Assembly: GCA_000431155.1 (NCBI GenBank)
Contig: HF985647.1
Coordinates: forward strand, 1-36,904
Direction: 5' to 3'
Source: Bacteroides sp. CAG:927
GTDB taxonomy: Bacteria; Bacteroidota; Bacteroidia; Bacteroidales; Muribaculaceae
Length of the DNA stretch: 36,904 nt
Positions 32,832 through 36,904 of this stretch are shown one piece after another. Under the pieces are notes generated by a model. That model worked only from the letters and a program-made list of their open reading frames with translations. It had not been told where the DNA came from and did not search any database. A program made the translations under genes and the position numbers. Within the stretch, counting starts at the first letter, position 1. Every line of letters starts with the position of its first letter.

Positions 32832-33821
32832 ATGAAGAAAGAGGACAAGAAAAGACTTACCAAAGAGCTGCTGAAAGAATGGCAGCGCACCCACTATCAG
32901 GAATATTGTGATTTCTCCGACATGATGCACGACCGCAACGGCATGGGCTTTGATAAAGTATATGCCGAGGCTGTCATGATGGTGCCCAAATTTGAAAAGG
33001 CTCTATTCCTATACCTGAAGAATGACAGATCCGAAGGAATCGACGATTTGGAGATCCTTCTGAAGAATGAAGGGATAATCTCGCAGCTATCGCTTCATTT
33101 TTTCGCACAGCTTCCGGATAGTTATACCCCCGCCATGCTGTGCTGGCTATTTTTCGGCCGGAGTTTCGAGTGCATGGTGGAATATGGTGAGGAAATGATA
33201 CGCAATCCGAAATTGAATTTTCTTCTACGTCGCCTCGCGCGTGTAAACATCAAGGTTATCATCAACCGTAGCATTTCGATAAAAGCAAGAACGGAGGCAG
33301 ACTGGGTCAAGTTTGTGGAAGAACTTGATGAAATCGGAGAGACCCCGACAGTCACTGCAAGTGTAGTATCTAAATTCAAATCATTGCCGACAGATACGAA
33401 AGCGACAATGAAAGAAACCTCCGAGAAGAAACCTATCACCGGCAAACAGAAGAAACGCCGGACGCTTGAAGAACTGCTGCCCAACGGTGATGAGTATCTT
33501 TTCGATTCTATCGACGAACATGTAAACCTCCGTCAGAGTGGGCGCGATCTGGCGATGCTGTATCTCGTTCTTGACAAAGGTCGGGCTATGGTGAGGACAA
33601 CCGTCACTGAATTTCATGCCGCACTCGTTGTGAGATATAAGGACAAGAAGAATATAGAGATTCCGGGACACCGATGGATTCAGGGTGCATTGAAAGATTA
33701 TCTTGAACCTACGGAATATCGGCAGAAATCTATTCTTACTTTCGAGCGACCCGAACACATTGTTGATTACAACGAGTTGCGGGAACGCCTCAATGTCGCC
33801 GACTATATGTATTCATACTGA
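32832..33821 (+). CDS. DUF6043-like protein, 329 residues
   Basis: The protein starts MKKEDKKRLTKELLKEWQRT and contains a helical N-terminal half (including WLFFGRSFECMVEYGEEMIRNP) and a linker rich in Lys, Thr and Pro at about 185-215. A distinct C-terminal domain follows (LLPNGDEYLFDSIDEHVNL ... GHRWIQGALKDYL). I associate this pattern with the Bacteroides DUF6043 family from memory; function unknown. It is transcribed alone and followed by a strong terminator. Confidence 0.7.
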   Translation: MKKEDKKRLTKELLKEWQRTHYQEYCDFSDMMHDRNGMGFDKVYAEAVMMVPKFEKALFLYLKNDRSEGIDDLEILLKNEGIISQLSLHFFAQLPDSYTPAMLCWLFFGRSFECMVEYGEEMIRNPKLNFLLRRLARVNIKVIINRSISIKARTEADWVKFVEELDEIGETPTVTASVVSKFKSLPTDTKATMKETSEKKPITGKQKKRRTLEELLPNGDEYLFDSIDEHVNLRQSGRDLAMLYLVLDKGRAMVRTTVTEFHAALVVRYKDKKNIEIPGHRWIQGALKDYLEPTEYRQKSILTFERPEHIVDYNELRERLNVADYMYSY

Positions 33822-33850
33822 CAGCACACATTATATTATAATATTATAAC

Positions 33851-33896
33851 CGGGAGTCATCCGACATAACGTCGAGTGGCTCCCCGTTTCTTTTTT
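33851..33896 (+). terminator. Terminator of the DUF6043-like gene
   Basis: GGGAGTCA (33852-33859) pairs with TGGCTCCC (33877-33884), with an inner CGAC/GTCG helix, followed by CGTTTCTTTTTT. Confidence 0.85.
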
Positions 33897-34031
33897 CATG
33901 CTCTGACGCTATTTCGACAGCCTTCTATCCAGCATAAAATCCACAAAATTCTTCGTTTTACTTCGCAACGAATTAAAGCGAACTTAACACGCTGTATATC
34001 AGTGTTATAAATTTGGAGAAAGCAAACAAAT

Positions 34032-34184
34032 ATGCTTACTTCGCACCGTCAAAACGCAAAAGCGAATGTCGGAATTGATATTGCTAAGGGTAAAGACCGG
34101 TCACCCGATGCCATCAGTTCCATTCATTATTTCGCTTTCCGCGCGGCGACCGTCGGGCATTTAATTGTTGTCGGTGTCCGATGA
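34032..34184 (+). CDS. Possible 50-residue small protein
   Basis: ATG 34032 opens 50 codons (MLTSHRQNAKANVGIDIAKG ...) ending at TGA 34182, 33 bp before the helix-turn-helix gene. A TAAATTTG box at 34008-34015 lies ahead of it, without a clear -33. It has no recognisable family. The remaining sequence between 33897 and 34216 shows nothing else. Confidence 0.3.
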   Translation: MLTSHRQNAKANVGIDIAKGKDRSPDAISSIHYFAFRAATVGHLIVVGVR

Positions 34185-34216
34185 AAAAATAACACAGACG
34201 ACGCGAGGAATAAAAG

Positions 34217-34546
34217 ATGATTGATTTTTCAAATCTCTCGCCGGAGCAGCTGACCGGACTCTCTATCACGCTGCCACTGGCACACCTCTTTGAAATTGTC
34301 GAGCACACGGCAGAGCGTGTCGTGGATAAATTCAAAGAGGAGATTCTGCCGGCACATAAGCCGGTGGATCAAGACCCTCTCATTCCCCGCTTGGAGGTGA
34401 TGAGAATCCTTGGAGTCTGCTCCAATACTCTCCGAAATTGGCGCAGGAGTAAATATCTTGAAGCTACCCTTGTCGGCGGCAAAGTCTTTTACAGGACTTC
34501 AGCCATTAACACTATTCTCGAAAAGTATGGAAAAGAACACATCTAA
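34217..34546 (+). CDS. Helix-turn-helix protein (excisionase/MerR-like)
   Basis: This 109-residue protein has a C-terminal winged helix-turn-helix (RLEVMRILGVCSNTLRNWRR, then GKVFYRTSAINTIL), the type that precedes DUF3987 genes in Bacteroidetes elements, where it acts as excisionase or regulator. The N-terminus is helical (SPEQLTGLSITLPL). Its last codons overlap the DUF3987 start by 20 bp, indicating coupled translation. Confidence 0.85.
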   Translation: MIDFSNLSPEQLTGLSITLPLAHLFEIVEHTAERVVDKFKEEILPAHKPVDQDPLIPRLEVMRILGVCSNTLRNWRRSKYLEATLVGGKVFYRTSAINTILEKYGKEHI

Positions 34547-35900
34547 CCAGAAATCAGTTGACCCGATGCTCGTTCTCGGCAAGGCAGTTGATATGAGCGT
34601 AAAAGTCAGGGGCGGGGATTTTCCTCTAGGCGCATTGCCGATGAAGATTCAGAGAATCGTCAGGGAGGCTAACGACTGTTACGGCTATCCGGTGGATTAC
34701 CTTGCAGGGGCTATGCTTGTTGCTGTCGGTCTCGGTATAGGCAACACCCATTTCGCAAGGCTCAAAGGGAAATGGGATGAGAGTGCCATACTTTTCATGG
34801 CTCTTGTCGGAAGACCGGGAGCCTGCAAGTCTCATCCGCTGAATTTCGCCATCAGACCGTTCACCGAGATGGACGGTGTGGCAACACGCGCCTATGTCAA
34901 GGCGTGTGAGGAATACGAGCGCCAGCGCGAGTTGCCGATAAAGGAACGCTCAGAGCCACACCCTGTCGTCCCTGTCTGCAAAAGGTTCCTGATTTCAGAT
35001 GCGACACCCGAAGCTATGCTGCTTATCCACTCGCAGAATCTGCGCGGCATCTGTATGTGGAACGACGAACTTGCGGGCTGGTTCAAGAATTTCAACCGAC
35101 ACAACAAAGGTTCCGATGAGGAATACTGGCTAAAGCTGTTCAACGCAAATCCGTCGTTCTCCGACCGCAAGGGAATGAAGAACTCGGTCTATATCAGCCG
35201 CCCTTTTATCTCGGTGGTAGGAACTATCCAGAACGGCATACTCAACGAATTGGCACAGGGCAGCCGCTCGTCAAACGGATTTATCGACCGCTTGTTGTTC
35301 GTCATGCCCAATAATCAGGACAAACAGCCGTGGAGCGACAAGGAGCCTACCTTCGACATCGAGGCGGCATGGGCTGACATTATCGGCAGACTTGTGAAGC
35401 TTCCATACGAAACGGATTCAGACGGCAATATCATAGCCAATATTCTACACTTTGCACAGGATGCGAAAGCGAGGCTCTATGAATGGCAGCGTCAGAACAC
35501 CGAGGAATGTAACCGGGAAGAATGTGACGCACTGAAAGGCGTTTACAACAAGTTCGATTTCCATGCCATACGGTTCTGCCTGATATTGCAGATGGCGAGA
35601 TGGGCCTGCGGCGAAGTTGACAGAAAGGAAATAGACCTTGTATCGGTAGAGAACGCCATATCGCTCGTGGATTATTTCAAGTCCACCGCCACAAGGGTGC
35701 AGGGAATTATCCGCGATCTGTCGCTGTCGGAACTGCAAAGGGCTGTCATCATGGCTCTGCCCGATGAGTTCACCACAGAGCAGGGAGTGGAGATTGCATC
35801 AGCCAACTCCATGCCGGAGCGCACATTCAAGGATTTTATCCGGAGATTTACCGGGATTCACTTTCAGAAAGTCCGTCATGGCGTTTATTCCAAACTGTGA
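34527..35900 (+). CDS. DUF3987 family ATPase, 457 residues
   Basis: The protein is typical of DUF3987, a P-loop family in Bacteroidetes integrative elements thought to act in replication. The P-loop variant is ALVGRPGACKSHPL. Further blocks include SDATPEAMLLIHSQN, GICMWNDELAGWFKNF and SSNGFIDRLLFVMPN, with a helical C-terminal domain ending in a winged-helix-like FKDFIRRFTGIHFQKV. I start at ATG 34527 (MEKNTSNQK); longer versions would run inside the preceding gene. Confidence 0.9.
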   Translation: MEKNTSNQKSVDPMLVLGKAVDMSVKVRGGDFPLGALPMKIQRIVREANDCYGYPVDYLAGAMLVAVGLGIGNTHFARLKGKWDESAILFMALVGRPGACKSHPLNFAIRPFTEMDGVATRAYVKACEEYERQRELPIKERSEPHPVVPVCKRFLISDATPEAMLLIHSQNLRGICMWNDELAGWFKNFNRHNKGSDEEYWLKLFNANPSFSDRKGMKNSVYISRPFISVVGTIQNGILNELAQGSRSSNGFIDRLLFVMPNNQDKQPWSDKEPTFDIEAAWADIIGRLVKLPYETDSDGNIIANILHFAQDAKARLYEWQRQNTEECNREECDALKGVYNKFDFHAIRFCLILQMARWACGEVDRKEIDLVSVENAISLVDYFKSTATRVQGIIRDLSLSELQRAVIMALPDEFTTEQGVEIASANSMPERTFKDFIRRFTGIHFQKVRHGVYSKL

Positions 35901-35910
35901 CCGTAACCCC

Positions 35911-35967
35911 GCATTTTCTGCACTTTCTGCATTTCCCCCACCAAAAGGCGGATAATGCGGAAAATGC
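35911..35967. repeat. Imperfect inverted repeat between DUF3987 and the Toprim-like gene
   Basis: GCATTTTCTGCA (35911-35922) pairs with TGCGGAAAATGC (35956-35967), with one G-U-type mismatch. It occupies most of the short intergenic gap and could adjust expression of the downstream gene. Confidence 0.5.
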
Positions 35968-35988
35968 AACCCTAATCCCGGATGATCT

Positions 35989-36904
35989 ATGAACGCACAC
36001 CGATTCATTCTCCAGCCCTATAAGGGAGTTGGTAGCCGACATTGTTGCCCTGCCTGTCATAAAAAGCGTTGCTTTAGCCGATATATCGATACCGAGAAAC
36101 AAATCTCGTTTCCTGATGATGTTGGCAGATGCGACCATGAGCAGAGCTGCGGCTACCACCTGACACCGAAGGAATATTTTGAGCGTGATCCTGAGGCTAA
36201 GCCATTACACTCCGATTTCACAGCTCCGTTAGCATGGCGAGCCAAGCCGACCGAGCCGCGAAAGCCACTCTCCTTCATCGCGGCAGAGACTGTTTCACAG
36301 ACTCTGCACGGCTATGAGAAAAACAATCTCTATCTGTTCCTCCGCTCCAAGTTCGGAACCGAGGAAACCCTACGACTGATGAAAGACTATCGTGTAGGCA
36401 CCTCAAAGCACTGGCCGGGGTCATGCGTATTCTGGCAGACCGACATCAACGGCTGTGTACGCACCGGGAAAGTCATGCTCTACGATGCCGACAACGGCAA
36501 ACGTGTAAAGGAGCCGTTCAACCATGTTACATGGGTTCACTCGCTTTTGAAGTTGCCCGACTTCAATCTGCGTCAGTACTTTTTCGGTGAACACTTGTTG
36601 CCGATGAACAGAGGCAAACCGGTTGCCATTGTCGAGAGCGAAAAGACGGCACTTGTGGCAGCTTACTATCTGCCCGAATATGTGTGGCTCGCTTCCGGCG
36701 GTAAAAATGGTTGCTTCAATACTGATGCAATCCGTGTTCTCCGAGGCCGTCAGGTAATCCTGTATCCCGACATCGGCGCAACCGAGCAGTGGCGGCAGAA
36801 ACTCACACAGCTCCGCAACATCGGTATCGAGGCAAGCATCTTCAACTATCTTGAAGAAGTTGCCACTGATGACGAGCGAACAGCCGGACTTGACATAGCA
36901 GACT
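35989..36904 (+). CDS. Zinc-finger/Toprim-like primase protein (DUF6371 type), 3' truncated by window
   Basis: The frame from ATG 35989 stays open to the window end (305 codons). The N-terminus has a zinc-binding cluster (HCCPACHKKRCF, then RCDHEQSCGYH) like the DUF6371/CHC2-type element primases. A middle region includes KSFGTEETLR-like helices (SKFGTEETLRLMKDY) and WQTDINGCVRTGKVMLYD. The Toprim-like core is VAIVESEKTALVAA and VILYPDIGATEQW. It follows DUF3987 by 88 bp and likely works with it in element replication. The C-terminus is outside the window. Confidence 0.8.
   Translation, partial: MNAHRFILQPYKGVGSRHCCPACHKKRCFSRYIDTEKQISFPDDVGRCDHEQSCGYHLTPKEYFERDPEAKPLHSDFTAPLAWRAKPTEPRKPLSFIAAETVSQTLHGYEKNNLYLFLRSKFGTEETLRLMKDYRVGTSKHWPGSCVFWQTDINGCVRTGKVMLYDADNGKRVKEPFNHVTWVHSLLKLPDFNLRQYFFGEHLLPMNRGKPVAIVESEKTALVAAYYLPEYVWLASGGKNGCFNTDAIRVLRGRQVILYPDIGATEQWRQKLTQLRNIGIEASIFNYLEEVATDDERTAGLDIAD

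Larger units (their letters stand above)
32588..36904. mobile_element. Left part of a second mobile element (partial)
   Basis: Directly beyond the right attachment site is another set of mobile-element genes: DUF6043-like, helix-turn-helix, DUF3987 and zinc-finger/Toprim-like. The putative arm repeats near its edge differ from those of the first element. Its integrase and far end lie outside the window. A tandem accretion at the tRNA site is the simplest explanation; an older remnant is possible. Confidence 0.5.

Noticed and set aside
32552..32890. Minus-strand reading frame ending PLGLEPRTP
   Set aside because: The C-terminus is the antisense translation of the duplicated tRNA 3' half, a well-known spurious pattern; the rest overlaps the DUF6043-like gene start and untranslated DNA.
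1..36904. CRISPR arrays, rRNA genes and complete insertion sequences
   Set aside because: No regularly spaced repeats of 25-40 bp, no rRNA signature and no transposase with terminal inverted repeats were seen.

Overview
The window comes from a Bacteroidales chromosome, probably a gut Muribaculaceae-like lineage. The family-level guess is inference. The order-level call rests on repeated Bacteroidetes promoters (TTG, about 20 bp, TAnnTTTG), a Wza/BY-kinase capsule pair, a PorT-type barrel, DUF3408, DUF3853 and DUF3987 mobile-element genes, and weak Shine-Dalgarno signals.

Bases 1-15600 are chromosomal core. On the minus strand there is a capsule export pair (wza-like and tyrosine autokinase) behind a promoter and leader terminator, then gpmI. 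A small outer-membrane barrel protein faces an operon dxr - rseP - rlmI-like methyltransferase - M49 peptidase. An OmpA-family protein and a phosphohexomutase follow on the plus strand, each closed by a clear terminator.

Bases 15610-32587 hold a tRNA(CAT) gene used as an attachment site and a 16.9-kb integrative mobilizable element. The element is bounded by a 44-bp direct repeat of the tRNA 3' half. It carries a tyrosine integrase at its right end, integrase arm-site repeats at both ends, a MobA/MobC relaxase pair with a likely oriT, DUF3408, a CHC2/Toprim primase, a RepA-like ATPase and a DUF3853 helix-turn-helix protein. No conjugation pore is encoded, so it must use a helper. It also carries wreckage: two truncated AlbA_2/RecG-like proteins and a decayed phage terminase with three in-frame TAG codons.

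The most interesting cargo is an AT-rich five-gene block (17900-22230, plus strand) whose genes abut or overlap: a PD-(D/E)XK restriction endonuclease, a circularly permuted cytosine-C5 methyltransferase, a STAS-like plus GHKL ATPase protein, a DUF4325 STAS-like protein, and a two-helix membrane protein with coiled coil. It resembles a restriction-modification system with a SpoIIAB/SpoIIAA-like partner-switching module attached. I do not recognise it as a named system.

Bases 32588-36904 look like the left part of a second mobile element next to the same attachment site: different putative arm repeats, a DUF6043-like protein, a helix-turn-helix protein, a DUF3987 ATPase and a zinc-finger/Toprim-like protein that runs off the end of the window.
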